A DNA stretch of 64,000 nucleotides from Cliona cf. orientalis. Its lineage: Eukaryota; Porifera; Demospongiae; Clionaida; Clionaidae. The translations under genes and the position numbers were made by a program. The notes under the pieces were generated by a model. That model had not been told where the DNA came from. It did no database searches and saw nothing but the letters and a program-made list of their open reading frames with translations. Shown here piece by piece: positions 40,529 to 53,458 of this stretch (within the stretch, counting starts at the first letter, position 1; each line of letters opens with the position of its first letter). The stretch spans positions 5,456,001 to 5,520,000 of the forward strand of contig OZ005705.1 in the NCBI GenBank assembly GCA_963930775.1, read 5' to 3'.

Positions 40529-42891
40529 ATGCTTAATTCCGTTGGTATTGTGTTCTTTGTTGCAGTTTTCAGTTTAGCTGGAGTGCAGGTGTGTTTATCT
40601 TCACCTCCTCTCCGCACATGCGCAAATGTGCCATTCAGCGGTTGCAGATTTGGAGATGCATCGTCACGATGTCCATCTGTTTGTTCATACTTCTTTGACG
40701 CTGTGGAAAATGCTCTAGTTGGTGATGCAAGTGCCCTCTACTCACTCCAGAGAGCTTTCTTCCCAGAGGGTCAACAACAACCAAATGTCGTTGACATATA
40801 CGTCACCCTAGTCTTGGAGCAAGCCATTAATCTACCTTGTGACAGTGAAATAAATGACTACAGAGATAGGACCGTTGCAGAGCTGCGAGAGTTGGATTTG
40901 AGCAACGTATGCAGTGGTAGTAATTGTACCCGACTGGAGTACAGGTGGCATCATGTCTGGACAAGTGCTGTCCTGACCAACGTCATAGAGCGAGAGAGCC
41001 TGGGTCTCATCAGTTCCATCAACACAATGGCCTACATAACTCGGCTCTACTCTGAGTCACAAACCAATGTCATTGTCACAAACGAAGAAAGCGATTTTCA
41101 GCCAAGGGAAATAGCATTCCTTGAACTGAACATTCCAATCTTGCTCTGCCTTCCGAACAACACTGAAGCAACTCTACAGGGTGCTTGGGAGGACATACTT
41201 CCTTGGGTATGCTTTTTTTGCACGCATGTTAGTATAAGATTCTATGTGTACAAAACTCATACAGTTTGCTTTTTATTGTACAGATTCATGCGTATACTCA
41301 AAGAAGAGGCAGAGTATCCTTTTCTGATTTTGACAGGGCATTCATTTTCGAGGATAGCAACATTGATCCAGACTCTGAACGAATATTTGGTACCTTTCAG
41401 CGGAGAGAAGTGGACGAAAATGTGTTTGTCCCATTTCTTACCACCCTGCACATCCTACTGCAAGTTGCCATTGGACTAACCATCATGAAACTGGTCCCCT
41501 CCTACTACTCCAGTGTAAGCCAAGGCAAAGAGGGCAAAAAGGTGAAGAAAAACAGCCCATCTGTGAGTATATTCTGGGCTAATGTATTCTTTGCTTTTGC
41601 CATTGATATCTTCTTTGTGGGCATTGATCTGTTCCTCATTATTAGTGTTTACGGCGGAGTGGAGAGTGCCATTGATGAAATTATCACAAGCAACAATAGA
41701 TCAACTCTTGAGACGGTATTTGCTTTCGGCATGCTGGGTACTTTGGTGACGTTTATACTGGTTAGTCTTCAGTTTTTCGTAGCTGCTGGGATACCCAAAA
41801 ACACTGAGCTGCACATTCCTGGCATACTTCGACTGCTATGCTGCTTTTTCCCTTGTCGATGCAGGAGGTTAGATGGAGATTTCTGGCGTAAGGCATTGCA
41901 AACGTTTGCTATTTGGTCTTTGATGGTATTCCTTCAGCTAGTAGCTGGCTCTGTGATCCCCTATCTTGTCCTGGCTATAGTTAATCCCGTTCCATCTGTT
42001 ACATTCTTAGCTCTTGGAGCTTCCACTCTATTCTGCTTGATAATATTTGTTGCCAGTCTTATTCACATCGGCGTTGAAATAAAAAAATCTTCATGCTATG
42101 ATAAGATAGTGGCTGTGGTTCAAGGTCTGGTGTTCATTGTATTTCTCGGACTAGTAGCCATCACAGTGATAATCTACCAGGGAGTTATTCAGTCTGGTAC
42201 GAGTACTGGCTTTGTTTCTGGCATTGCTCTTTCTCTCATACCGTCAGGAATTATCGCCATCCTTGGTGTGGCTGTCAAATTCAAGCTGCTCAGTGAACCA
42301 GACGATGACGACCCAGAACATCAAGATGACACCATACTAACACGTGCCACCAGTCTGATACGTCACAAACTATCAACAAGACGAACTAAGGATACATATC
42401 AGAAGGAAAAGGAACCAGATAATAGTAACGAGACTCCCGGATCAGACCATCCAGAAACAGAGAATGATGAGAACACGAAAAAGATAGATATCAGCAAGGA
42501 AGACCAGGGTAATGAAACTTCAAATGATAAGAAATCGGATCACAATCACACGCCATCATACAAAAAGAAAAAGAGCATTTCAGAAGTTAACCTTATTGAG
42601 TACGGTGAAGATGAAATCGACTCTGGTAATGATTCTAGTGGCGGTGCAAAGGATTCTGACCTCGAAGATCCATCAACGGAAGCAAAGAGCAAGACTGAGC
42701 CTCCTGAGACTAAGCTTGACGAAGAAACGACGTTAGGCAATGACTCCAGCGGCGACAAAAAGGAACCCGATTTCAAGGATCCCTATGATACTGAGGATAA
42801 GCCGGAGCCTGAGTTTGAGCTGCACATCAATGGAACGGCTGTAGAGGCAGTGAGGATTGATTTCACAGATTTTGATACTTTGAAGCGATAA
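40529..42891 (+). CDS. Orphan multi-TM protein with Cys-rich ectodomain and acidic tail
   Basis: Two exons, 40529-41206 and 41284-42891, join in phase across a 77-base intron; 761 residues. I do not recognise the family. A signal peptide (GIVFFVAVFSLAGVQVCL) leads to a 240-residue ectodomain with spaced cysteines and NCT/NNT glycosylation sites. About seven hydrophobic spans follow between residues 300 and 590 (for example IFWANVFFAFAIDIFFVGID). The last 170 residues are a highly charged, probably disordered cytosolic tail rich in Glu, Asp, Lys and Ser, with two related units GNDSSGGAKDSDLEDP and GNDSSGDKKEPDFKDP, which have casein-kinase-2-like sites. A receptor or transporter is possible; nothing more can be supported. 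Confidence 0.75.
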
Positions 42892-43765
42892 TAATAGTTA
42901 TGCCGACCATGCACAATAATCATTATACGTTCCTATGGATCTTCAGTAGTTAATTTTAATGGTACAACTGAAAGAGTACAAATTGAGTATATACTATGAT
43001 ATCTCTTATTGTAGATCTAGGCCATAGTAATTACTAATGCATATAATTATGTATGTGTATTATTATGTAGTCTATATTGTGTGATATATAAATTTTTTTA
43101 GTGTACAGATCATTAATTCGTACAATAATGAGTAATTGTTCAAGGGTGTAGAGGTATCTGCGTAGCTGATCTGCAAAAAGTAAGGAATTCAAATGTGACA
43201 ATCAGTCTCTAACTCAACCAGACAAAAGTCTATGCTAGCCATCCCTCATTGATCATAATATATCCTCCCTCAAATCTGTTATGGTACTAACAGTTATTAA
43301 TTATAAAGTATGTTGGTTATGTCCGCTTCAGGACTCCATTCTTGCATTATTAAGATTACTTAGATTATTATGGTGTAGCAATGTACAAGGTGCAGTACAT
43401 GGTAATAGACTAGAGTACGTAGCAGTCAGCACTTCTATGTACATAATATAATTGTATGTGTATTATCATAACACGTCGATATCAATTGATTGCCTGGAAA
43501 TGCTGTAGACTGTAGTGTAGAGGAATTTCCTATAGTTTAGGCCCGGCTACGTGATTGTGTCATGGTACCGCCATACTAGAACAAATACGCATGCGCAAAA
43601 TTAATGGTATCATGCGACATGCGCCATTGTGCAGTTCCTATATACCGCGCATGCTCGAGCTCGATCTCAACACCTGTGATTTTGACGACCATTTCCACTT
43701 GTGATTAGCATAAACTCAAAAACATTCAATTTACATGACATTGTAATAATAATATAGTACCAGCA
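42892..43765. other. Convergent spacer
   Basis: AT-rich, without genes or large repeats. A near-NRF1 site (TACGCATGCGCA) is at 43587-43598. The word GACGACCATTTCCA at about 43682 also occurs at about 38860, both near CpG-containing patches; its meaning is unknown. Confidence 0.5.
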
Positions 43766-44365
43766 TTAAGTGTGCTCCTCTTCCAATTCTTGCTGTAATG
43801 TCTTCATTGCAATCATATCATTACTTTTTAGTCTTGAATCCTTAGGTTTCGGCCCGTGGTCATGTGACCTGCTCTTCATAGTGACCCCTGCTCCAGGTCC
43901 AGGGACAGCCACAGGCCGATCAGGCTGATGTTTGGCCGGGGGAGGATCTGGCAGGACTTTCACAGCATTTGGACACAGCCTGGTTATAAACGATTCTCTG
44001 GAGGCAGCGGGCCAAGTACCAGTTGAGCTACTACAACCTACTGCACCCCTGGAAGAAGATTCAGTGGAACATTCTTCACGCATCTGCAGACTTGCAGGCT
44101 GCTTTGTCACAACTACTACTGTAGCTCCTCTCCCCTCTCTCTTTGGTTTGGGAGCCACTGGAGGTGGTATTCTAGTCTCTGTCACCATATACACATCCAG
44201 CTCTTGCCCAAAATCCAGCTCACTCTCTGCATCGCGGCTCAGTCGTCTTCTTTGTCTATTCCTCCTCTTGAAGTACTTGTAAATGCCGTAGCTTCCTGCG
44301 GCAGCTGCAGCTCCAGTGGCAGCGGCTGCTGTACCTAGAGCTATTATGCCAGCCACTACTGCCAT
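43766..44365 (-). CDS. Small single-TM protein with SH3-ligand-like tail
   Basis: A single frame of 199 residues from the ATG at 44365. The first 27 residues are an Ala/Gly-rich hydrophobic span that would act as a signal anchor, followed by a strongly basic stretch KYFKRRNRQRRRLS, so the long C-terminal part should be cytosolic. That part has PPPVAPKPKRE, a class-II SH3-ligand-like motif, several Pro/Ser-rich stretches and a charged end. No family is recognised. Intronless, convergent with the orphan multi-TM gene. It could be real but lineage-specific; the codon-level open frame is long enough to be unlikely by chance. Confidence 0.55.
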   Translation of the reverse strand: MAVVAGIIALGTAAAATGAAAAAGSYGIYKYFKRRNRQRRRLSRDAESELDFGQELDVYMVTETRIPPPVAPKPKREGRGATVVVVTKQPASLQMREECSTESSSRGAVGCSSSTGTWPAASRESFITRLCPNAVKVLPDPPPAKHQPDRPVAVPGPGAGVTMKSRSHDHGPKPKDSRLKSNDMIAMKTLQQELEEEHT

Positions 44366-44838
44366 CACAAAACTCACGAAAAGTAAATTTGTCGGCTATA
44401 TAGCTATAGCTTCTGGGGGTACAGTTCGTTGACTAGGTAGCAAGCAAGCTGCTCTATTGCTGACTGATATGTGATAGTACTGAGTGTGGCTGTTTAGAAA
44501 AGCATGCAGCAAGGGTGTGGTATGTGAAGGAGATCTTGACGCACAAGATTAATCCATTAACATTAAGGTGATAGTACAGCTTGGCAGTGTTGACAGCTGA
44601 TGCCGATTAATCTCATGTGTGTGTGTGTGTCATCATAATAATATTATTATTATAGGAACACACACAAGTATGTATTCATGTGTACATATAATACACTCAT
44701 TGAGAGTGTATGATGTGGAATAACATGGTATAGGAATAAAAGCAAGTGAGATGGTAGCATGGAAGTAGAGCGCTGTACTATCAGTCACTTATCAAGCATG
44801 TACACAATGCAGGAACAAGGTGTTGAACATTACTCATT
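44366..44838. other. Spacer between small TM gene and centrin gene
   Basis: The 473 bases hold the promoter of the small TM gene and the 3' UTR of centrin. A GT repeat (44617-44630) and the palindrome ATAATAATATTATTAT (44635) are seen. No gene. Confidence 0.5.
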
Positions 44839-46054
<1,216 letters not shown>

Positions 46055-46344
46055 TATAGCAGTCAAAGATCCAGCTGACAAGGTCTGGAGAGGGGCGAGC
46101 TTTTACAAACTGAATCTAAGTGGGCACTAAATGGAATCAGCCCCCGCCCACACCTGCGCATGCGCACTACGTGGTATTCGCATGCAATCTCTCCGCCATA
46201 TTTCATCACATGACACTTCCAGGTCAGCACAAAAGAGGAAAGAGCGAGGCGGTGAGGGTCAAGTCACATCATTTCTGCTCCTTCTCTTTTCACGAGTGCC
46301 AGAGTCAATCCTAGACAGTGTTCTCCTTTCCTAAAAGATTAAAA
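46055..46344. promoter_or_regulatory. Bidirectional promoter, centrin / V-ATPase c
   Basis: Only 290 bases separate the two divergent ATGs. The perfect palindrome TGCGCATGCGCA at 46155-46166 matches the vertebrate NRF1 consensus, and a pyrimidine-rich tract (CTCCTTCTCTTTTCAC at 46278) lies next to the V-ATPase start. No TATA box is seen. Shared regulation is inferred. Confidence 0.6.
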
Positions 46345-47505
46345 ATGGCTGACAACAACAACGATGCCAGTCCCGTCTACGCGGGCTTCTTCGGGGTCAT
46401 GGGCGCCTCGGCAGCCATCATCTTTAGCTGTAAGTTCGATTAGGGGCGTTGACACATCACGGAGTTCTTAGGAACTATCCTTTTACAAGCTAAAACTATA
46501 GATACAGCTATAGTTTGATGCGCGCTTTTCTGAGTTCATTTTCTGCCCTCTTCCCGTTTCAGCCCTAGGAGCAGCCTATGGTACAGCCAAGAGTGGTACC
46601 GGTATTGCTGCCATGAGTGTAATGAGACCAGACCTGATCATGAAGTCGGTGATCCCCGTCGTTATGGCCGGTATCATTGCCATCTACGGTCTAGTCGTCT
46701 CTGTGCTCATCGCAAATAAATGTAAGTGGCCATGTGTGTGTATAATAAATATGTGTAGGGGTGTTGTGACAGTTTTCCCCAATAAAGTTTGCTTTCATGA
46801 TAGTATTGCCTTCTTAAAATACAGAGAGTTTGACCTTATGGTGTACCCTGTTTAAGCAATGATTTCCTCAGGGCTTTGTGTGCACTTTGAGCTTGGCATG
46901 AGTTGGGGCCTTATTCACAGCTTGTGTTTCAAGATTCCTCATTGTACAACTTAGTGTCTGTAAACATTGTTTCATGGCTTGCAGTACTGTAACCCTCCCC
47001 CTTCTCTCACTCTCTCATACTTGCACACACTCTCTCCTTCTCCCTTGCAGTGAACAGCACAGTTACACTATTTGAGTAAGTTTAATGTGACAAGTGTTCC
47101 ATTCTCTTTGTTCTATTGCGTGCTACATGTATATCATTTGCCACCTCAATATAGACCCTCCATTGTGATGACCATTGCCACACATTTTTTCGTACAATCT
47201 GTCAAATTTTTTCACCATTTTGTGCATACATACAGTACTTTGATACTCGTATGTGTATGGTGCTGTCTAACATGTTGCTTCGTTTTGTTTTTAGGTCTTT
47301 TCTTCATCTTGGTGCCGGACTGTCTGTGGGTTTCAGTGGTTTAGCTGCCGGCTTTGCCATCGGAATAGTAGGAGACGCTGGTGTACGTGGTACAGCGCAA
47401 CAGCCTAGGCTTTTCGTTGGAATGATTCTAATCCTTATCTTTGCCGAGGTTCTTGGTCTGTACGGACTGATCGTCGCTCTGGTTCTCTCCACCAAGGGAG
47501 GCTAA
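46345..47505 (+). CDS. ATP6V0C: V-type ATPase 16-kDa proteolipid subunit c
   Basis: Four exons, 46345-46429, 46563-46721, 47051-47075, 47295-47505; 159 residues. This protein forms the proton-carrying c-ring of the V-ATPase membrane sector that acidifies lysosomes, endosomes and secretory vesicles. Four hydrophobic helices are visible, in two related halves ([17 protein letters not shown] and [20 protein letters not shown]); the essential carboxylate is the Glu in [20 protein letters not shown]. The ATG context AAAAATGGCT is favourable. Exon 3 is only 25 bases. Length and sequence are typical of animal orthologues. Confidence 0.97.
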
Positions 47506-47970
47506 AGTTCCCCACCCATTTATATTTTCGTCTTTACCTGAAAAAAACTTATATTGACAAACATGCACCCTCTTCCTTAGCTTTTGTTTAATATTATTTG
47601 TGGTGGGTGTTGTGTAATAATGTACCTATATTTAAGATTGAGAATGTATAAACTGAGAGTTGCTGTAATTAATATTATTATTCTTGTTATTGAGGTGTGT
47701 GCTGTCAAAAATATGATTATCGATCTCATTCTGTTCACAAGTCAATACGATGTGTTTTCAATATTATACTGAATGTCAGCTTTAATTTAATAACGTGCAT
47801 GTGTTGCATGTATAGTGGAGCCTTTGCAATATATTAATAGTACAGAGGTCATGAGGCCAAACATGTGACTTGTGGTTACATGAGAATATGGAGGGTATTG
47901 CATCATATCATATCAGTGGGTTATGATAAGTGATCTATGATGTAATGTGTTGCTAGACTGTGTAATATTA
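47506..47970. other. Convergent 3' spacer
   Basis: The 465 AT-rich bases between converging genes hold both 3' UTRs. No other feature is seen. Confidence 0.6.
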
Positions 47971-48966
47971 TTAAACTTGGCTAGCATGGACATCGACTCC
48001 TGTGCTTCCCTCATAGTATCTCAGCACAAGCCTCTCCTGCTCTTCTCTGCTCAAATCACCATTACCCCCCTACAGTGAGTCGTATATGCATACCCATACA
48101 ATGACGTGATCACATAAAATTTGGTGGTGTATCATCTCAATCCCAAACCTAAGGGATAACCATCCTGACTATGAGGGCAAACCTAATCCCAGCGAATTTG
48201 AAAAAGCATATTATAGTCATTTAGGTGCCTAGCATTGAGAGTATATATAGGGGTGGGCATGTATGAGGTTAGAGTCGTACATGAATAGGATTATTGTGCA
48301 CACATAAGCAGTGACTAACCACAAACTCTATCAGGAAGCTAAGGTTTCAGTTTATTTGTATTACTACTATACACTTACCAATCTCTGAACTCTCTGACAG
48401 TAAGCTGAATACAATGTGAGAGCCACAGATACTGAAATGTTGAAACTCTGTACAAATCCAACCATTGGAATGGAGAATGTGACATCAGACAGTTTAGAAA
48501 GATTGTCAGATACTCCATACCCTTCGCTACCGAATGCCAATGCTGTTTTTTGGCAAAAGTCGATCTGTGTGAGTGAGAGTGGTGCATTTGGGACTGCACA
48601 GGCAATCTTGTATCCTTGTTCCTCTTTTAGGTATCGAACACACTCATCGGTGTTTGCCCACTTTCTGATATTGACCCATTGCCGTGAACCGGCATCAGTT
48701 CTCATTCGAGACTCCTTTCTTGGTGGTGTAGATATCACTTGATGGACATCCAGGAACCCAAAAGCTTCCATGCTTCGGAGCACTGCATTCACATTCCCTT
48801 TGTCGTTGATATTCTCGAGCAAGATGCACACGGTTCTTGTTCTTGCTCTAACCACTGAAGCTATCTTCTCCCTCCTGGCATCACTTATCATGGGGGCAAG
48901 AAACCTGAGAGCTTCCTGCACTTTTCTGCACATCATGTGTAGGCTGGAACCGGATCCTGACCGCAT
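47971..48966 (-). CDS. TrmH/SpoU-family RNA 2'-O-methyltransferase
   Basis: Two exons on the minus strand, 48966-48379 and 48069-47971; 228 residues from the first in-frame ATG. SpoU/TrmH enzymes form a trefoil-knot SAM fold and methylate the ribose 2'-OH in tRNA or rRNA. All three family motifs are present: motif 1 ENINDKGNVNAVLRSMEAFG with the catalytic Asn/Arg, motif 2 TALAFGSEGYGVS, motif 3 IPMVGFVQSFNISVSVALTL. Length matches bacterial TrmH (tRNA Gm18), and the C-terminal EEQERLVLRYYEG resembles the TrmH tail. A mitochondrial or cytosolic tRNA target is possible; no clear targeting peptide is seen. It is divergent from the NSUN7-like gene, with 202 bases between ATGs. Confidence 0.88.
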
Positions 48967-49168
48967 CTTTGCGGTTTGCGCATGCGCAATTACCTTGTTT
49001 ACGTTTTCGAAATACAATCAGCTGGTTTTGCAGTTATGTTTCTATGGCGACATATGTGAGGAAGTATAAACTCGAGACCGGCTGTAGCATAGCGATCATT
49101 TTCTAGAGCCTAGATCTAGCACCTCTCACGTACACTATACTGGTATCGACAAACAACAGCGGCAAGTG
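48967..49168. promoter_or_regulatory. Bidirectional promoter of two RNA-methyltransferase genes
   Basis: The 202 bases between divergent ATGs hold TGCGCATGCGCA at 48977-48988, a perfect NRF1-type palindrome 11 bases upstream of the TrmH ATG. The same element is found in the centrin/V-ATPase promoter. Confidence 0.6.
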
Positions 49169-52100
49169 ATGGCTACCTCCATCCTCCCGTCTCCCATGCG
49201 GCTCTACCCGATGGATCGATGCGATCTCTCGCCTGCAAAGAGGATCGCAATCGGACCTAGCCAACACCAGCGACCGAGCAAGTGCTCCAGCGTCGAGGTG
49301 GTGGACGTAGAAAGCAGCACGTCCACGCTGTCGGAGATCGACGGACAGGATCACGATTCTCTCGTGTCTCTCCTGCGCAGCGTGCCGCAAAAGGATTCCA
49401 GCCGCCTCAGCCCCGTGCTCAAGAGGTTTCAGATGTACCCCACTTTGGTCGAGGTCTACTCTTCGTTGAGAAGCTGTGAACCACTGCCTGCGCAGACGGC
49501 CGAGCTGCTGGAAGACCGAAGGATAAAGCGAAGCGTCTATCAAGTCATCTTTGAAGTGATGCACCGTAAGTATTCTGCGTTTGCAGCTCACGCTTGACTA
49601 CACTCACCTGCATGATAATGCGTGTGATAAATTTTCACCTTCTGTTTTGCTCCTCTTTACAGACCAAAGTATCATAGAGGAAATGTTGATTGAGAGCAGC
49701 TTTTATTCAAGGCACTTTGATGTAAGAAACATACCTGCAACCATCTCACAGTCCTCCACTATTAAATGAGCTAATGAATAGTTTCCCTTACCATGAATAC
49801 TTCATGTATCGGTATTTAGCCCTGTCCCCTGTAGACTGCCATACTGTACATACCATACCATGTAGCTACTTAGATATTAACAAACCTTGCACTTGCAATT
49901 GCACATGCAGCTACACAGCCACAGGTTGCTGGTGCTCATAATGGCATACGATCTTCAAAAGGAGCGGTTCACCCTCAGACTGCCCAGGGACGACATTGAC
50001 GAAATACCCGGGTCAGTGGTGAAGGTCGCCCAAGCACTCTGGCAGCACAAAATCAAGCTGAGTGCCACGCTTGCCAGAATGCGAGTCAAACAGAATGCCC
50101 AATCTGTCTCGCAGCTCATACCCAACGCTGACGTCAGGGAGAGGTACGAAAATGCCTTCCAAGAGCCGTGCTATGCCAGGGTTAACTTGGCTAAAGTGGA
50201 TGATATACAAACAGAAGTTCTCTCCGTGCTCCATGACAACGACTACACATTGGTGACCACTCGGGAGGAGTTTGAGCAGCAGGAGAGGAGCTTCAGACAC
50301 CTGCGCAGGGATCTATTGGAGTTTTCTGCCGACTGCAGGGGCACCCTCGACTGCAAAGATCTGGTGAAAGATGGCTATATTATTTTGCAGGTACACGATT
50401 TAGTTTTCTCTTCTCCAACACTTAGAGATGATTACAATAACAGTCACCACGGTTTGCAAGAGAACATAAATTAAGAAGGGCTGAGAACTAAAGCGGTCCA
50501 ACCTAAAATTGAAAACATGAAATTGTCCAAAATTTAATAAAAACTGTATACTTTACTCTATCAAATTGTCCAAAATTTCAAAATAATATTATTATGAAAC
50601 TTGACCTTCTTCTGAAGCACGTTTTTTGATTAGGGGCTCTAATTCAAGATTCATTGATTGGACCGCTTTATTTCTCAGCCCTTCAAATTTTCTTTGATAT
50701 GCTGTCTAGCTACTAAAAAAAAATTTACAAGTAGCTTGCTTGGAGAAAAATACCACCTGGGGTGCTAATTACTTTGGCTAAACACAGGTGTTAGCAACCA
50801 TTAATTTTTGTAAATCTGTTCAAACATGGTAGCTACAGTTCTACTATCTATGATCACACATTGCAAATTAATGCAGGACAAACAGAGCTACAACTTCGTT
50901 GAGAGCCTTCGGGATCACCTGGAATCTCATTCTCAAGGGGATGTTATTATCACACACTGCAATGCAGGTCAGAAATACGTAACAATTAATCAGTCGTGTC
51001 ACAAAATCATCATCAAGTTTGTACCATGGAAACAGGTGTGGAAGTTGTGCATATTGCGTCCATTCTTGGGGACAGAGGCACAGTTCTTGCATTCAAGGTG
51101 GAGCAACGTCTTCTTCCTCTCCTCAACGAGAGGATCATCACCCTCGGAGTTAACAGTAATTCACTGCCCATAATTTATCCATGCAACAGTTGGTGTATGC
51201 ACGTGAGATTATGATTGCAGAATAATTATTCCTGACCAAACAATTTGTTTTTGAGCAGTTTGCATGCCCCTCTACCAGCTTCCTTGTGTAGCTACACTGG
51301 TATAGTACATGCTAGAATGAGCTAAAGCCAAAAGTATCACAAACCTACATTTGGTATATAAAGCACAACAGCAATCATACAATCCTTACATTTATTAGGA
51401 GTTCTACAATTAATATTGAAAAATAATCAACAGTGATAGTACATTTCATAATTTTACTACAATGTCATTCAGATGTACACCTCATCCGTGGTCTATTCTC
51501 GATGACATCATCCGAGGACGATCACCTGTCCAACGTCAAGATGGTCGTCTGTCTTCCACCTGTCATTTCTCCCACCTGCATCTCACACCCTGTCGACTTT
51601 CTACTACAGGAAGAGGGTAATGCTGAACACACTTTGCACCATATTTGTAGTTATCAAGGGTTGAATTTGAGCCTGAGGTGATTCAGTTCTGGAATAGTTA
51701 TCACTTGAGATTGTCATCAAAGTGATCAGGTTTCATACTAAAATTTAATTAATCATGCAAAAAAGTTGATAATTCATAACAATTATAGTGTTTCTCATCA
51801 GGGACATCAGCAGTGTAATAATATTATGGTACTTCCTTAATTTTTTTTGCCCTACCAGATTTGTACTTGACCAGCATCTTGCAAGAGGTTGATCGAGGTC
51901 CAGCAACTGTGTACGGCAGCAAAACCACGACCACCAATGAGCAAATGGAATGCCTTCAGCATGCCCTCACATGTAATTGCCATATTATTATAAACAATAC
52001 ATTGTATGTTATAGTTACAAGACCTTAATTGGGGTGCATGAGATGCATGGTCGAATGCACCCCAATTAAGGTCTTGTAACTGTCTTATTGGCCCATGACC

Positions 52101-53166
52101 CCCTCTCATCATTGGCCTACCCTATGATCACCCATACCCCTGTGGTGGCCGGCAATTTGCCTATAAAAACTTTGGTTGCTAGGTGATGGCCAATAAACAC
52201 TATTATATAAACCACACAGTGGACTGCAACATACAGGCAGCACTGTATAGTGGGGCACTTTGGTGAGATTTTTAATTTGGTAATAATTTTGGTAAATTTG
52301 GTATAGATCGCCAAACTAACAGCTCGCCAATACCAATGATAGCCACTTCGAATTCACCAAATTTAATGCTTGCCAAAGGTTAATTATCTGCTAGTATAAT
52401 TATTCCAATCACAATGATAGATCTATCTTATACACTGTACCATTAATTGTGTGATTGGTATACGTTGTATAAGATGAAATCCATCATCATAATTATTATG
52501 AGTAACACCCAAACAAGACATTTATTGAAAAGGCCTTACTGAAAAATTAATATTATGCACATGCCATGATTGTATACAGTTACCCAGGCTGATCAGGTTG
52601 TGTATGCAACACGCTCAAATTACGAGTCAGAAAACGGTGCTGTGGTGAGAAGAGTCATGGAGCGGTATAAGGAGTCCCTGGAGAGCAACTGCAAGCTGCC
52701 TCACTTCCATCTAAAGAGATGCACCCAACCCAAAGAGGAAGAGCCATGCTACTACAACGCACTACTGGAGGAAAAGGTACACACATGCACACACAAGCTT
52801 AAATTTGTAGGTGGGGGGGGGGGGGGGGGGGGGGGGTGGCAAATAATCAAGGTGCTGCACCTCCTGCCCTCCCTTACACCCACAACAAAATTGGAATACC
52901 CAAATTTACCACCATTGTTTGCATTATATCAAACCCAGATTGAAAAGTCAGGCCCTTCGGCCAATGAAGTGATAAAGAATGCAATTGCCAAGGGGATCCT
53001 GGACGGGAGTGGCATTTCCACTCACCCCTCCTCCAAGCTGAAGAAGAAGAGCAGCAAGACCAAGAGAGTGTTCTCGCGCTACGAAGGCATCCCGATGACC
53101 ATATCAGCTCAGAAGAAGGTGGTCAAGAAGAAAGAACAGACCAGCCCTAAGAAGGTGTTCAGGTGA
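49169..53166 (+). CDS. NSUN7: NSUN7-like RsmB/NOP2/Sun-family protein
   Basis: Nine exons: 49169-49565, 49663-49721, 49911-50390, 50877-50967, 51036-51155, 51473-51616, 51859-51972, 52580-52776, 52939-53166; 609 residues. It follows animal NSUN7 along its length: IESSFYSRHFD, then MAYDLQKERFTLRL, the SAM-fold segment, VEFIL-type block HPVDFLLQEE, FTQADQVVYATRS, and the C-terminal IAKGILDG plus Lys-rich tail. NSUN proteins methylate cytosine-5 in RNA; mammalian NSUN7 is linked to sperm motility. Catalysis in the family uses Cys residues in the PC and TC motifs. Here the region corresponding to TCS reads TRS and the PCSG region reads PPVIS, so both cysteines seem lost. The exon chain is in phase throughout. 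Identity as the NSUN7 branch is confident. Confidence 0.9.
52013..52196 (-). mobile_element. Dispersed element with 69-base terminal hairpin, copy B
   Basis: A hairpin at 52013-52081 (26-base arms, AGTTACAAGACCTTAATTGG plus GGTGCA; 17-base loop) is followed by a body at about 52084-52196, which on the minus strand reads TAGCAACCAAAGTTTTTATA. It is an inverted copy of 33430-33605. It lies in an NSUN7 intron. Confidence 0.8.
52813..52836 (+). repeat. 24-G homopolymer in NSUN7 intron
   Basis: An uninterrupted run of 24 G in the 162-base intron 52777-52938, on the transcribed-RNA sense. It can form a G-quadruplex and is prone to length errors in sequencing. Confidence 0.9.
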
Positions 53167-53458
53167 CACTCTAGCACTTCCAGTAGTGTGTGCATGTGTA
53201 GTTGAACATTGTATGCTGTATGATCTCTAGCTGCTGTGTACCAAACCAGAACATGCGCACACACACACACACACATCAATGTCATACATTCATAGCCACA
53301 TCTATTATTATTGTATCCCTCCCGTTTTGTTCCATTTGTTTTTGATAAAATACAAGATCACAACATTAGTAATGGTAAAAAAAAGAAAATAAATATGGCT
53401 AAAAAAAATCATAATTATGCTCTACATTGGGTGAACATGATATGAACGGGTTTACAGG
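53167..53458. other. Convergent 3' spacer NSUN7 / SLC30A9
   Basis: The 292 bases contain a CA microsatellite (about 53256-53274) and poly-A-rich tracts. No gene. Confidence 0.6.

Noticed and set aside
42546..42776. Minus-strand frame over the acidic tail of the orphan multi-TM gene
   Set aside because: Complement of a repetitive Glu/Asp/Ser-coding region, which leaves an open opposite frame by composition.
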